The translations under genes and the position numbers were made by a program. The notes beneath the pieces were generated by a model. That model was not told where the DNA came from, ran no database searches, and saw only the letters and a list, made by a program, of their open reading frames with translations. DNA of 64,000 nucleotides from Takifugu bimaculatus (lineage: Eukaryota; Chordata; Actinopteri; Tetraodontiformes; Tetraodontidae), in NCBI GenBank assembly GCA_004026145.2, contig CP034987.1, positions 2,740,014 to 2,804,013 of the forward strand, given 5' to 3'. Of the stretch, positions 1 to 13,227 are shown piece by piece; position 1 is the stretch's first letter, and every line of letters begins with the position of its first letter.

Positions 1-152
1 CCAACGCTCCTCTTAGTTTGGTCCCCTTCAGTTAATCCCACCCTCTGTTTATGTGACGGGGCAGAATATGACGTCCTTTATGCCAGGTTATAATCAGTCT
101 GTCACATCAGTGAAACAGTCTCCGTCTTTGCTTTAAACAACATGCTTTTAGC

Positions 153-176
153 CCGGCGGCAGCCAATCGCCGCCGG
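153..176. promoter_or_regulatory. GC hairpin with CCAAT in the loop
   Basis: Arms CCGGCGGC (153-160) and GCCGCCGG (169-176) pair perfectly around the loop AGCCAATC, which carries a CCAAT pentamer of NF-Y type. Function is unproven. Confidence 0.35.
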
Positions 177-457
177 TTCCCCTGAGGTGAAACCCACTTT
201 CCACTTGCTCAGGTGTTAGAAATACATTAAGAAACGGCGCCTGCATTTTTAAGCTCAGCATAAATATAGAGTAGACATGCTGATCGAGTCCTTTGAGTAG
301 CAGTTTTTAGCGGATCTATCAGTCATTAGCTTGTGTGTAGCTAATGGCTCCAGCAGTGTGTGAAGGGTTCTAGCTCTTCCTTGTTAACTTTCAGAGCAAA
401 AGTAAAGCAACTCTCTGATGGATAAGTGTCCTAGAATGCCTAATGCTGAGCTGCAGC

Positions 458-458
<1 letters not shown>

Positions 459-511
<53 letters not shown>
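459..511. repeat. (TG)n microsatellite, about 26 units
   Basis: Uninterrupted TG dinucleotides; potential Z-DNA and a likely length polymorphism. Confidence 0.95.
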
Positions 512-514
<3 letters not shown>

Positions 515-773
515 AACACGTGGATGTGTGTGATAATCTCTGTTGCAGGTTCTCAGCATTAGTGCACTACTGAACAAGGCAGCGATTCATTCAGCAGGTT
601 TAACTGCTTTCTGTGTGTGTGTAACATGTTTCTGTGCTCTGTGTGTGTCTCTGTGTGTGTGTGTGGGCACGCACGAGCATGTGTTGTTTTTTGGGAATTA
701 TTTCCGTGCGCCAGTCAGCACCATATGGTCCAGTGTCGAAAAAGGCCCCTTTAGGGGGTCCCTGTGTATGGGA

Positions 774-774
<1 letters not shown>

Positions 775-806
<32 letters not shown>
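775..806. repeat. (TG)n microsatellite
   Basis: About 16 TG units, followed by imperfect TG/CG sequence. It drives short Val/Cys-rich open frames that are not genes. Confidence 0.93.
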
Positions 807-810
<4 letters not shown>

Positions 811-956
811 CACGTGTGTGCGTGGTGAGAGACACACACACTGATCGTGTGTAAATGTGTGTACAGCGGTCTGGCCTGCCTAAGGTGAAGCTGTAAAAAC
901 AATAACATCTTGAGAAAAGGAAGAAAAGACAACAGCAGAGGACTGATGTAAAATAC

Positions 957-968
957 ACAACACACACA

Positions 969-1009
<41 letters not shown>
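957..1009. repeat. (CA)n microsatellite, one interruption
   Basis: CA dinucleotides broken once by CCC near 971. With the TG tracts at 459 and 775 it makes three arrays of both orientations within 550 bp. Confidence 0.93.
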
Positions 1010-1014
<5 letters not shown>

Positions 1015-4000
1015 CCTGCAGTTATTTTTGCTTGTATCTTTGATTCTTTATTCTGGCCTTGATTTGTGTTTTTCTTCCCTCTTTCTTCTTGTTTTTGTCC
1101 CTTTCCGCTCTGTTCCAGCCGGTATCTTTCCTTAAATATGATGGAATCGTGTTTATCGATATATTATCATTAAATTCTCGTAGTTGAATCCAGAATGTTA
1201 AAGATCGCCAGCGGGAGCGCACAGATGAGCATGGTGCTAGCCTGTGCCGCTACTGCGCTAGCATTCAGAAGTTCCCGAACCTCTCGGCGCCTCCTTCCGC
1301 TTTCAGCAGCGGATTAATAGTTCCTGATTTTCTAAATCTCCGCCGGAGTATTGATGACCGGAGCCCTGGCTGCAGTCTCCTGCTTTCAACTCCCCCTTAA
1401 TCTTCCCTCCCTTTGTCTCTCCTTCCCTCTCTCCGGTATCTTGATATGGTCTGTTCTGCCGTGACTTGTAAACATTTACATTTCTGCTTTCAAGTGCTGT
1501 TTATATATGGCTCTTATCTGCTATCTAACACACACCGAGACGGGGACAGACGGTGAATCAAACCTTCAGGCGTCCTGACAGCGGCTCTGCTGCTATGTCC
1601 ATAATAGGACAGGAGAGGCAAAGAAGGGAAAGCGTCAGGGAGAAGAGTGCCACATGGACAGAAGGAGGGGGAGGCCCATCATTTGCCACCAGAGTGTTTA
1701 GTGGCGAGGGGAGGCGCGGAACATCCGTGAGTCTAGTCCACAAGCATTTGGTGATACTGATCCGCGGGAGTGAGAATTCTCACCCCTCGCAATGACTTGG
1801 AGGTTCAGCAGCAGCAGGACGGCGCCCCTGGGACGTGGGGGCTTGGGTAAAATCGCTGTCCTGCCCAAGGACACTTTGGTGGCGTAGGGTCTTGCCGTCA
1901 CGGGGAGATGTCCCGTCCTCGTAGCTGAATGATGCTCAGGCGCTACTCACTCTGTTAGCCGCTGCCGCTTCCTCTGGCTGCTGCGTAGCGGTGCTGGCCT
2001 AGCGGGTCCCGGTGGTCCTGCTCTTGTCTTGGCAGAATAGAGCACCGGGGGCACGGACCGGCTGAGCGTTGCCATGACATCACTGCCTCTTCCACCCCAG
2101 GACAGTCGGGGGAACGCTGAAGAATTTCACACCTTTGGTTTGGTTCACTTTCACACTGCACGTTGGGAAGTGGGCCAAACGACCAGGACGACAGCTGCTC
2201 ATCTGTGGGTTTTTAGGGGGGTGGGGGGTGATCAGGGCCGATAACAGAAATCCATCCCCTTCAGCCGTCGTGTTCCCCATAAAAACATACGCCTGCACCT
2301 CCTTCCTGCTGCGTTTTGTCACTTCCTCTTGGTTCACTTGCTCTCTTTGTTTCACTGGATAGACATCTTGTACTCGCACTGTTAGCAAAGTGCACCAGGC
2401 TTTAGTTGAGTTCAGGCAATAATCAGGGGTGTGTGAGTGCGCACGTCTGTTTCCGTGCACTGTCTGATTCTTATCACTGAGTCAGAGTCCCTTTAAGGTG
2501 AATTCCTGTCCCAGCTGTCCTTTTTTTCAGTCTGTTTATTTTTATAGCAGCAGTGCATGACTAGCATTCGTGTGTTTCATCACATAAAACAGCATTAAAT
2601 AGGAATCATTCACTTGCTCAACACCTGATCCCATTTAACTCATTTTCCTCCTCAGCTCAGATGCAGTCGACTGTATCTTCTCATTCTTCTCATCTTTGCT
2701 TTATCACCTGGATCTTTCCCATCGCTACATGCTCCTTTTGTTTTGGAAGAGCGATTACACTTGTGTAAATTTGCCTGCAAACATGCAGCGCCGCAGGTTT
2801 GACGGGTTGATCGACGGCAGATAGCAGCTCGCCAGGTGCCAGAATTTGCGGTTTTTGAGCAAAAGTCTCTGGGACATATTGTCTCCATCGCAGTGAGCTG
2901 ATTAGAGCCGAGTCACACGAGTTTATTGCGCGTAAACCTCAGAAAATACACTATGTCATGATGTCGAACATTTACAGAGCTCTCCTGCAGTTGCGCGCCA
3001 GCATTTCTTAAATTATCGCCATCGCTGCGGTTGAGCTATCAGCTAAGAAGCAAGTCCAAATATCATCGGTCGTAAATCAAGCGCGGCTCGTTTCCTACGT
3101 TGACGCTCACATGTTTCTAATATTTTAACATTGCATGACTTGTACTTTGGCCTTGGGACTCCGCCGATGTTTGTTAGCGACGCAGCCGAGCCCGACGACG
3201 TCTGCTGTGGTGGAGCTTCCACAAGCGAAGACGCCTTTGTGTGTCAATCATCAGACGCACACGCCAGCAATTTCAGAGAAAAAGGAGGGGAAGGGCCGGG
3301 CAGAGAACAAGAGAGGAGTCGTAATCGCCAGATATCTCGCGGCTCAAACCTTTGCGCGCCTGTGCTTGCATTTGCGTGTGCGCGGGGATCTTTTTTAAGG
3401 GTGTATCAGCTGTTAAATGGGTGTGAGAACTGGAGATCACATACCATCGCTGTCACTACAGCTCCACACCTGAATCTGCCGTCAATCTCTGACCTACTTC
3501 GGGCTACGCCGATAAGCCGCAGCGGAACACGCGACGGGGTGTGTTGAGATGTGTCATTGTTTTGATGAGCTGGAAAGCTCAGGGCAAATATCCTCCCAGG
3601 CTTGGATCAGAAGAAAAGTCCTTGGATATCACGTGCAGGGGTTGCTCCATCTTTTGGGCGGTCCAATCCTTCCATTGAAGCTGCCGATGCTCTGTTTGAT
3701 GGGGGATGTACAGCGTAGGAGATGAGGCCCAGAGATTACACTTGATGAACTCATTCATCAGGGCACCGGATCGTTTAGCATGACAGGCCCCTGAACGCAC
3801 CACCTTCCTTTCCTTGGCCTGCGTGCACGTCAGGAAGCGACCCAGCAGCGCACATTGAAGGCTGACGACCTTCTGTGGCCTTTTCAGTCACGGGTTCGTT
3901 TTAGGAGCAGACCATCGGCCTCGGTCTCTGCCAAAGAGCTCCTGCTCCCCGTTTCCCTCAAAACTATCCCCAGGCAGACGAGCGATTTCGGCAGAATTGG

Positions 4001-7000
4001 TAAAAATCACACCAGCCTACATCCCTCGCCGTGCACTTCATGTCGCAGTAACCAGAGCGGCGGCGGCAGGCCCACGGCGAAGGCACGAGGAGGGCGGAGC
4101 CTCGCGGATGCTGTCGGCCTGTGGTGTCAGACCGGACTGAGGGATTCAGACTGAATCAACGTCTGCGCGAGAAAAGGAGTCGGAGGATTTCAAGCTGGCG
4201 GCCCCGAAGGGATGCTGCCGACCAAATAAGACCTATCGTCCGTCTTATCAGCCGCTGCCTAACAGGCGTGACTAAAGACGCGCTCCCCCGGGCCACGCTG
4301 GAGACAGCCCAGCACATTTTACACATCTTGTGGATGTGCACGTTTTCATGTGCTTTTGGCTCTGATGTTGCAATGACCTGCAACTTCCTTACACCCCAGA
4401 AAGGTGTGTGTGATTGCTTAGGGGGAGGGGGTGTGGGGAGGGAGCGAGTGCGTGCACCCCGACAGCTGGGATTCATCCCGTCGGCGATGACGAGGCGGCG
4501 AAAATGCTGAAACGTTACCATTTGCTCACTGACTAGCTTGTCTCCCTTTCTCTCTGCCTCTGTTCTCATGGGCTTCAATTAGGAGAACATGAGGTTTATA
4601 TTGGTGCCCTCTTTGAAAAGGAACTATATTCTTTGAAAGAATCAATCCCCGTCAATCTGTTTTAGCAGTTCAAACAGGTTTCTTTTTAATATAAAGAAAA
4701 ATGGAGACAAGATAATTTTCTGGAAACCTCTTAAGTGCTCTCCGTTCAGCAGTCTGTAAGACATGATTGGCAGTCCATCGCTAGAATAATCAGTTTAGCT
4801 GTACTTTTGTTACCCAAATTTTGCTCCTATTACAGTCATTTGTGTCAGTAATGTTTGACCCGGACAACTCTACTCATTGAGGGACTTTTTTTGGTTTGAA
4901 CGGAGAACCTGCAGTTTTAGAAAGTGGCCTTGCTTCATCTGGGGAGGCCAAAGATCCCATAACCATCGTTTGTGTGTCTGTGTGTTTATGCGCGTGTGTG
5001 TGTGTGTCGGTGGTTATGCAGGATAGAGGAAACGAAAGCTCAGATGAGCCGCCAGCCTTTCCTCGGCTGTAGTGCCCCTCTCTTGCACCGGTGTGTTGTG
5101 TCAGCTCTGCGTCAGCACCCATGTTCTGATGTTCCTGCGCCGTCTTTGGGCGTTCGGCTCAACCGCCCGCATGCTCGCACACACAAAGACGCCACCCAAT
5201 TTCAGAGGTACGTACAGGCTGCAAGTGTTTGCTCTCTCCTGCTGACGCCGGCTCTCCTCGAGCCCATTTGCATGTCCTTCCCCTGGTGCGTGCAGCATTT
5301 TCCTGCATGTTGCTGGGTAATATAATACTCTTGGTGTTTGGAATGGTACTGAAGAGATGCCTTTATTTCTTGTTCAGTCAACACCCATACGCGTGTGCGC
5401 GCACATATGTACATATGTGTGTTTAATTTCCTGCTTGTCCTCCAGCCCCCCCTGAGGGCTCCGATCACAGGAAGTTGAGAGGATGACATCAGGTCTCGTG
5501 TGCCCCCGCTGAAGCCGAGAGTATCAGCCACTATCATTTGCATCAGCAGAATGAAGGTCAGGCCCTGACTGGGGGTGGGGGGGGGGACTTGTGTCCCGTC
5601 TGGGAGCCCCAGCAGACGGCTACATTTAGCAGCAAAAGCTACAACATGCAATATAAAGACGTGTGACATCCTGAAGGTGTCTGGATCGGTTGAAGCCTGC
5701 TTAATGACTGCTAATGTTGTGATTTCATTTGGTGATTTATAACGAGCTGCATGTTAGAGCACGAGGGTTCGAATCTAACGCATGAAGTGGCGCGTTTGCA
5801 TTCATGATCTTTGTCCAGCGCAGCCTGGAGGAAGCTAAACAGCGGATCCACTTTCAGCTGGTTGAAGCCACATCAGCGTGCTCCTAATTGTGCTGGAGCC
5901 TGCGCATCAGAACCGGTGCCGGCGTGAAAGAAAACAACGTCCGGCGCGTCTGTTTCCACAGCTGAAGCGCAGATTATTTGTAAAATCGGATGATTGAGGG
6001 CTGGACGGAGCCACACAGGCAGCCTCAGACAGTTTCCAGCGCGGTTTTTTAACTTTCTGAGCGCACCGCGCCAAACTCGCCCCGGCTTTCTGACTGTTGC
6101 GCCATGAATTTTTCAAGCGTGCACGCCCTCAGCGCATGCGGAGTTTTACTGCTTCACAACAAATCGATATCCAGAGACAGATTCTTTCTTGGTCTTCGGA
6201 ACACAAGCGGAGAAAGTCGTGGCTCCCGTTTGAACGCGGTTCACTGGTTTTCCTTTCTTCAGGGTTTTTCAGATCCAGAGTCCAGTTCTGTCCAATAATA
6301 AACAGCATCCATACATAAAGGCTCATGAGTTCTGGTTCAGAACTATTTCCTTCGTCCTTTTGAACTATTAAATATATATAATCAAATCCACTGAGGGCGT
6401 AGCCTTTCCCAAAAGTGTTCAGCCGCTTAAGTGTGTTTTATCAGTGCTAAATAGTGGAGATGTTATTTGTGGGGAAGAAAGGCACGGTCACGTGGGTTTG
6501 CTGTGGAGTTCGGATCCGACAGGCTGCCTCTGACGATGCGCCGCGCACTCGTGGGATGTCTGCAGCCTGTATGGCGCTCGGCTGATATGCAGAAACAAAC
6601 CAAATGAGGATTTAATGAAGCTGAATTATTTACTTTCTCGGAGATAATGAGCCAAACGGTCGAACTAACTCAACAAAATCATTTTTTTTCTCCACTGATC
6701 TCTGTTGCCGGGGTGATGAAACTACCCCGTGCGTTCGATTTTGATCCACGCTTTGTTTTTTCTGTGTGTATATGATGTCGGCACTTGAAAACAGGCACGC
6801 CGTGCGCCTCTGCTGGCGTTTCCCACGCTTCTGTGTGCGCTTTAGTGTGTGATTTATCCCTAAATATCTGCCCCCCACACCACACCACACCCACACACAC
6901 ACACACACACACGAGGAGACGTGCGACCCGAGGGCTCACGGCGCCGTTGACATTGTCGGCCACGGTGCGAGAGATCCGTTTTTAAAGGGGCTTTCTTAGA

Positions 7001-7209
7001 CGTGATCACACACGCATGGTATGCTGCGCTCGTGCATTCACACACAGACGCCGTGGGCTCGGAGGACCATAGCAGGGGAGTTGTGTGTCTGTGTCTAAAT
7101 GTGTGTCTGTAAAGTTGAAATCCAGACAGCCATTCCAGAGGCCAGACTATTGAGTCTTATAAACTCTCAGATCACAGATTATTGAAATAGCAGAAGGAAT
7201 ATATAGTCG

Positions 7210-7241
<32 letters not shown>

Positions 7242-7350
7242 CTGTATCTGTCTTCTGTTATTATTATTTTTAAATTACTGAAAACATCCACAAATTGACA
7301 AATACTGTGAGAACAGGCACCTGGCTCATCTATGTATGTATGCATAGCTG

Positions 7351-7400
7351 GCTGTGTGTGTGTGTGTGTGCGTGTGTGTGTGCGTGTGTGTGTGTGTGTG
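7351..7400. repeat. TG/CG-interrupted microsatellite
   Basis: TG repeats with regularly spaced CG interruptions; a separate pure (TG) tract of about ten units lies at 7212-7231. Confidence 0.85.
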
Positions 7401-7447
7401 GACAGCTTGGATTTGTGTAGTTGTATGTTTTGCAATACTAATGCGTT

Positions 7448-7515
7448 TCCACATTATTTATGGCCCCATAAGGGGTTGAACCAGCAACCTCTTGGCTGCT
7501 CTTCCATGCAGTAGT
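7448..7515 (-). repeat. tRNA-derived SINE-like fragment
   Basis: On the minus strand the segment reads GGTTGCTGGTTCAACCCC followed by GGGGCCA. GTTCAACCC fits the B-box GWTCRANNC. It resembles the fragment at 17300-17350. No clear A-box or tail was seen, so it is a short decayed copy at best. Confidence 0.35.
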
Positions 7516-10500
7516 CTAGTAAACACTCAGGACTGGATTATAAAGCAATAAAAATCATCCAGGGAATCTGCTGAGTAACCGAGAAGATCAGGAGCCTTTA
7601 ATTGATCCGTCTGTAGATGTGTCCTTCAAATAATGGGATTATTCATCCAACAAGAGGGAGAACTTTCCCAACCTGTTCTTAATGAGCTGAATATTCCACC
7701 CTCAGAACACTGCAGGTCATCCTTGTCCTGCCATGATTCTGATGCTAAGTAGCTAGCATGTAGCGTTGAGTAGGTTGACGTCACCGTTAACTCCATCCGC
7801 TCAGGCCCCCATACAGACAATACCAATTGCCTCTGCCAGTGTCGGCGTAGCACCTTCCGCCTTGTATTGACAAATGGAAACGGATCATTTTCCATCACGC
7901 CGACGGTGACGCAGTCGGGACGGTGAGTTTATTTCTGGCCTTTCGGTTTGTAGACAAGTTTGTCCTCTCTAAGACTGTTGTTATGGTGAAAGAAGAGGCA
8001 GCATGTTAGATCTCTGGAGTCTTTTAAAGGTGGAGCAGCGGAAAAAAGTCAGTAGCACCGACGGTTTATCCTGGACCGCGTCGGCTCATGTCTTCACTGT
8101 CTGTGTGCCTGGTGTTAAACACTGTTCTTTAACCACGCACAGGGGTACTACATAGTATCACACACACACACACACACACACTTCCCAGACTCTGTGTGGT
8201 GAACTAATCCCATGTAGTTAGTCAAGGTCGGACTCCTGCAATCTATATTTAATAAAGTTTGTGGGAGCTGGAGGAGCTTGTGTTAGTGTGTTTCTGTGCA
8301 TGCAGAAGTGTGTGTTGTTGTTATGTGTGCAATCATGAGCCCCTCTGCTGGTTTGTCTTTAATAGTTAGAACTGTCATCCTCTTCCTGTCCCGGAGCCTC
8401 GACAAGCTTTTTATGTAGTGAGATGAGCGCTTCGTATTTTAAAAATGGAATTTTATGTTTTGCAATTTTAAAATATCGCATCAACAGGAAACGGTTAAAA
8501 AAAAAGGTGATGGGTGACGGATGATCGCAACACTGTTCAGGTTAGCTCAAAGGTTCAGGGGAGGCCAGTAGCAGAAGCTAAAAGGTGGAAGTGCTGAACG
8601 GATAATTCCAGAAGATCGGGGGGTAAGACGGACGGCTCGGTAGTGGCAGCGTAGCCGCGCCGCGCGTCGCCGAGTGTCGCAGCTAGCATACGGACGAGTG
8701 GAAGCAGAGGTGGAACAGTCGGAGCGAGGGGCACTGAAATGTGAGCCTCAGATTAAGTTTGACATTTAAGATGACATATTTTGCATGCTTTTACCCCATT
8801 ATGAATGGGTTTTTCTTTGTGTGTGTGTGTGTGTGTGTGTGTGTGAGACTAGCTTGGCAGAAATGAACAGAAGTTTGTGTGTGTTAGTAAGGCTTCTGGC
8901 ATTGATTAGGGGGCCTCCTGGGCAACTGAATGCTTTTAGTATGAAAATGGCAGGTGGACTCCGTCTCCCTGTGATGGGACGCTGTCCCCGTGTCTCTCCC
9001 TCCTTCTGTTTTTCCTCCCAGGTCTCGCCCGCGTGCAATCAGACTCCCGTCTCTGCTAAATCCATTCAGAGCTGTTCCCTGTCGCCTTCAGATGTGGAAT
9101 TCTGTCTGTCCGCCTGTTCTCCTCTTCAGTTCAGGCAGCACGTTACATGTGTGGCCACTGTCTGTTATGCTTTAAATAGACTCGCTCTCAATGCTTTGTT
9201 TTGTCTGGACGGACACTAAAACAGTCACGTGTGCTTCCATTGATATTTACTTTACATTCACAACATGCAGCCTTTGGCGTTATTGCGTTATTTTTTTTAT
9301 TCGTTTTGGATGGGCGGCCTTCCTCGTGCTGGAATTCTCTGCCTTTTTTATGTGTAACGGATTAATAACCCAGCGATACAGCACAGTCACGAAAGCTGCC
9401 GTCATTCGAAGCAACAACGGTGCTGCCAGGACCTTCCTGGGAAATCCTTTTTTACGGACAGGAAGTCATGCGTTTCAGGCTTTTGGCGGCAGCCAGATAT
9501 TTTGGTACGGTCAGCAAAGCACGTCTGATGCTACAAATATACTGCAAAAGACATATGTTGTCATGCTGTTATGTCACACAAGAGCTGCAACACAAACACT
9601 CAGCGGAATTAAACTAAATTGGATAGAATCAGCTTCAGGTCTGCTCTCGTTGTATTGATTGAAATTACACCAGCAAAGGGGATTTAGTCTTAATTAAGAC
9701 AGGATGCACGTCACTGTCACACAGAACTGTGTTTGGATGCAGATGCACATGCACAGTATATACAGATATACATGTGCACGCATGCTCCTGAAAATAGTGC
9801 TGTGTCATCAAATCTCACCAACGCTCCAGTGTTAATTGAGTCATTTATTTTTGGATTACTGGGATTTACTTCTTTTTAAATCCTTCATCTCTGTGTTTCA
9901 GAACAATTTTATCATTGTCTGAGTTTTTGTCTCATAAAAGATGAAAAAGTCCCCAGTTTAAACCTTTGAAGCTCCAGTGTGTAAAATTTGAACAATTCCT
10001 GTCCGTTGTCTCAGACATGCTTTTTAAACATAGTGTACTTTAAAACACTCTAATTGCAGTCTTTCTTTCTCAATCCTACCGTCAGACCCCCCCTCTCACC
10101 ACTCCTACCTCCTCCGGCTGAAAGCCAAAGCTCAAAGATTGTGTGTGAATGTCCAACACCTCGCTAGGACACCTCGCTTTACATACAACTCAAATCGTAT
10201 CCTTGGACCCGTCAGCGCGTCCAGAACCCTCCCGCAGATGCCCGGTCGGGGTTTATCCACCACGTTGCGTCTAATCGCAGATGATGGAAATGATTAAGTG
10301 ACACGTTTCTCCTGACATGCGTAGTGAGGCCGCTGTGGTGTATAAGGTCTAATTGTAGCTGGTAGCTGCAGTTGTTATGTGGTATGTTGTGGTTGCTTGT
10401 ACCTAATTGTAGTTGATAGTAATGGTTCCCGTCTGTGTACACAGCCTGAAGCAGACAAAGCCTCTACATATACACACACACGCACACACACTCACAGGAC

Positions 10501-12533
10501 AGCAACCACACATCACTGTGTTGCCCACATCCTGGAGTAGCACATGAGATGTATGTAAATGATGACAGGAAGCCAGTATACTTCATATTTGCTTGTTGGT
10601 TTAACACTTTTTGCTAACGGTTATCGCCAAAATAACTAAAGAAGCCGGTGTTAAAGTCACGCCGTCGGGTCAGCTGCCACTTCCTGAGCTCCCAACTCCA
10701 CTGTGTTTTTCCACTAAGTCAGTGTGCGCGCGTGCACGTGTGTGGATGATGAATCTCGACTGGGTGTGGCGTGCCTCAGATGAGATTTTCCCCCGCTCCC
10801 TCCACTCAGTCGCGCACCCGCATGCACACACACACACACACACACATGCACGCACTCTTGCACGGACACATCCAGTGCCAGGGCTGGGCTAGGCGTGGGC
10901 CCCAGCAGACATAAATTGCTTTTATTTTAATAGCGGCGTGCTCAAAAAAGAAAAGAAATGTTAAAATGGTAGGCCACGGAGAGAAAATTGGATTGGACAA
11001 AGAGAGCAGCCCTCGCGCTCATTCCTCGTTTTTGTGGTTGTGTGTTTTATTTTCTCTTTTGGGCCTAATCCCCTGGCTTACATTAGAGGCCTGTTTCAAA
11101 GATGGCTCTTTTTAGCGTGTTTATGCATATCTACATGTGCTTGTTTATATTGTTCTGATTATCTGTTTTCAACTATGTCCCCTTTCCCTTTGGAAGCCCG
11201 TCTGTTGATATTCTCATATAAATAACAATAAGCGTTTATCTCTCGCGCTAACACAGACCGCCACAGGTTTCCACACACAAGCAGGCCAACATCAAACCAT
11301 GCAAACACTCGCGCCGAGTGGCCCTAAGCTTCATATTGAAGTGATCTAAAAAAGGAAAAAAAGATAGTTTTTTGGCGTCTATCTGACGTCTGTCTGGTTT
11401 TAACTGGCTTTATTAGCCGACGTGCACATCCCAACGTGGCCCGAGGGTCAATGGGTTGAGTATGTTTACAGCGGAATATGAATTAAACGACCACACCGAT
11501 AAACACATGCTAACGTTGCGCGCGCACGCAATCTGCCGCGCTGTCTGAGTTTGGTGAACAGAGCGACCACAATTGTTCTCTTTTCCAACAAAAGGAACAT
11601 TATGGTTTAACATAAAACACATGGTCGGGTATTTGATGGCTTCGTGCAGTGATTAGGGGAGGGAGGGGCAACGGGGGTGGCTAAAACAGGCGAAAATATC
11701 ATTGATGGAATTACTTAAATTGTAAATGACTCCCACATGTAAACAAAGAGAATGACGTGAAGAGCGACGGAAATACAAGTGAAAGTGGCGTGAAAAGGAC
11801 AGGGGCGGGGGCGGGGGGGTATGGGTTTGAAGGCAAACTGGTTTGGAATTGGGAAGAAATGGAGAGAAAAGGGGGAGGAAACTCAAAAGAAAGCATGGTT
11901 GGAGAGTTGGAGAGAGGAGCCAGAAAGGGAATGAAGGGCAGGAGAAAAATGAGAAGATTAGAGGATGAATCTCCCTCTTCCATCTTCTGTGATATGGCGT
12001 GTGGGGTTTGATGGTTTGATGTGGTCGTCCGTTGGCCGTCCCCCCCTTCGTCTCCTCAACTTTTCTGCCCCCCCCACTATCTGCCGGGCCCCTCCCCTCT
12101 GATATTCTTCAGTTTTGATGTGGTCATGTGTGGAAGATTCTCACGGATGGTTTCCATAATGATAAAAAGCTCCTTCTCCCCAGTTTAACAGGGAAATGCA
12201 TGGCGCTAAAGAAGAAAAGACAAATAGATGGAGCGACGGTGCCAATGTGCACACGCGCGCGTGCACGCTCGCTGGCACACACGCTCCCAATGGAGCCCTC
12301 ACAGCTGTGCTGTTTCTGATTTGTTGGAGCTCTTTCTCTTTGAGGAGGTTTGTGGCTGAAGATCGTCACAGATTTCAGCTTATTTTTGTCCATCAGACAT
12401 ATTTTATCTCTTGACGAACGAGGTTAAAAGTGCTTCAGATGTGTTTCAGCCACCCAGTTTTTGTGCATTGAGGGTTACATCATGTAGATAATCAATCAAA
12501 CCACATTTCTGTGTCTTTGTTTCCATATCAGAG

Positions 12534-13227
12534 ATGGTGAGGAAGAAGAATCCCCCAATCCGGAGTGTGGGAGGTGAAGAAGAGACGGAGGAAGAGGGGA
12601 GGAGGCCCAAGGGAGAAGAGGAAGAGGGGGTGGAGGAGGAGGGAAGAGTCGGGGCAGAGGCCGAACGCATAAACCGGCCCTCTGAGCCAGAGCCGTCCGA
12701 CCACCTCGGAGGAGATGAAGAGCAGCAGGAGGAGGAGGAGGGCGAAAGCGAGTGCGTGTCCTCCTCCGTCTCCCCTTCATCTGTCGGCGACCGCTGCAAC
12801 AGCGTGGAGCGAGGAGCGAGGAGGGGAGGGAGGAGCAAGGCCAGGCGCGGGGGAGCCGCGCTGACCGACAGACTCGAGAGCCAGTCAGAGGCGGAGGATG
12901 GGGAGAAGGGGGCGGAGGAGCTGGAACGAGACAGGGCGGAGGTGAACCACCTCCCTCTTCTATCTGCTCCCCCTCTGCTCCTCCGCCCAGAAGGAGCGGA
13001 CGAGTCGGCGGCCTCCACCCCTCCGCTCTCCTCCAGCCCCTCGCCCAAACTTCAGGACTTCAAGTGTAATGTGTGTGGTTATGGTTACTACGGCAACGAC
13101 CCGGCTGACCTAGTGAAGCATTTCAGAAAGTACCACCTGGGCCTGCACAACCGCACCCGTCAGGACGCCGCCCTGGATACGCACATTTTGGCCCTTCACA
13201 ACATGGCCCCCCAGCAGACGTCTCTGG
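12534..13227 (+). CDS. trps1: trps1 coding exon 1: start codon, acidic N-terminus, first zinc finger
   Basis: The acceptor reads ccatatcag with the exon starting at 12532, so the ATG lies 2 nt inside the exon and the 5'UTR must come mostly from an upstream exon I cannot place. The first residues, MVRKKNPPIR, match the known TRPS1 start. Residues about 10-150 are very Glu/Arg/Ser rich and diverge from mammals. The block LQDFKCNVCGYGYYGND at about 175-191 opens a conserved C2H2-type finger (C178, C181, H196, H201), followed by the conserved GLHNRTRQDA. The donor is ctgg|gtaact, leaving one base of a split codon. Reading past the donor would add only GNCHH before a stop. Antisense open frames over this exon reflect its purine-rich codons. 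Confidence 0.93.

Larger units (their letters stand above)
1..12531. other. Non-coding DNA upstream of the first coding exon
   Basis: Either 5' flank or a 5'-UTR intron of trps1. The coding exon starts just behind a splice acceptor, so at least one upstream exon must exist, here or beyond the window. I see CA/TG microsatellites (459, 775, 957, about 7212, 7351, 8160, 8818), a GC hairpin at 153-176, a SINE-like fragment near 7.45-7.52 kb and otherwise unique-looking DNA. No open frame here has a recognisable domain. Confidence 0.7.

Noticed and set aside
543..1009. Several Val/Cys- or His/Thr-rich open frames
   Set aside because: They translate CA/TG microsatellites.
5741..5795. tRNA-like stretch with GTTCGAATC (B-box) and GTTAGA ... 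TCTAAC arms
   Set aside because: No A-box, acceptor stem or anticodon arm can be formed; too short to call a SINE.
12446..13048. 200-residue minus-strand open frame, Ser-rich
   Set aside because: Antisense of the Glu-rich trps1 exon 1; composition explained by GAG/GGA codons on the other strand.
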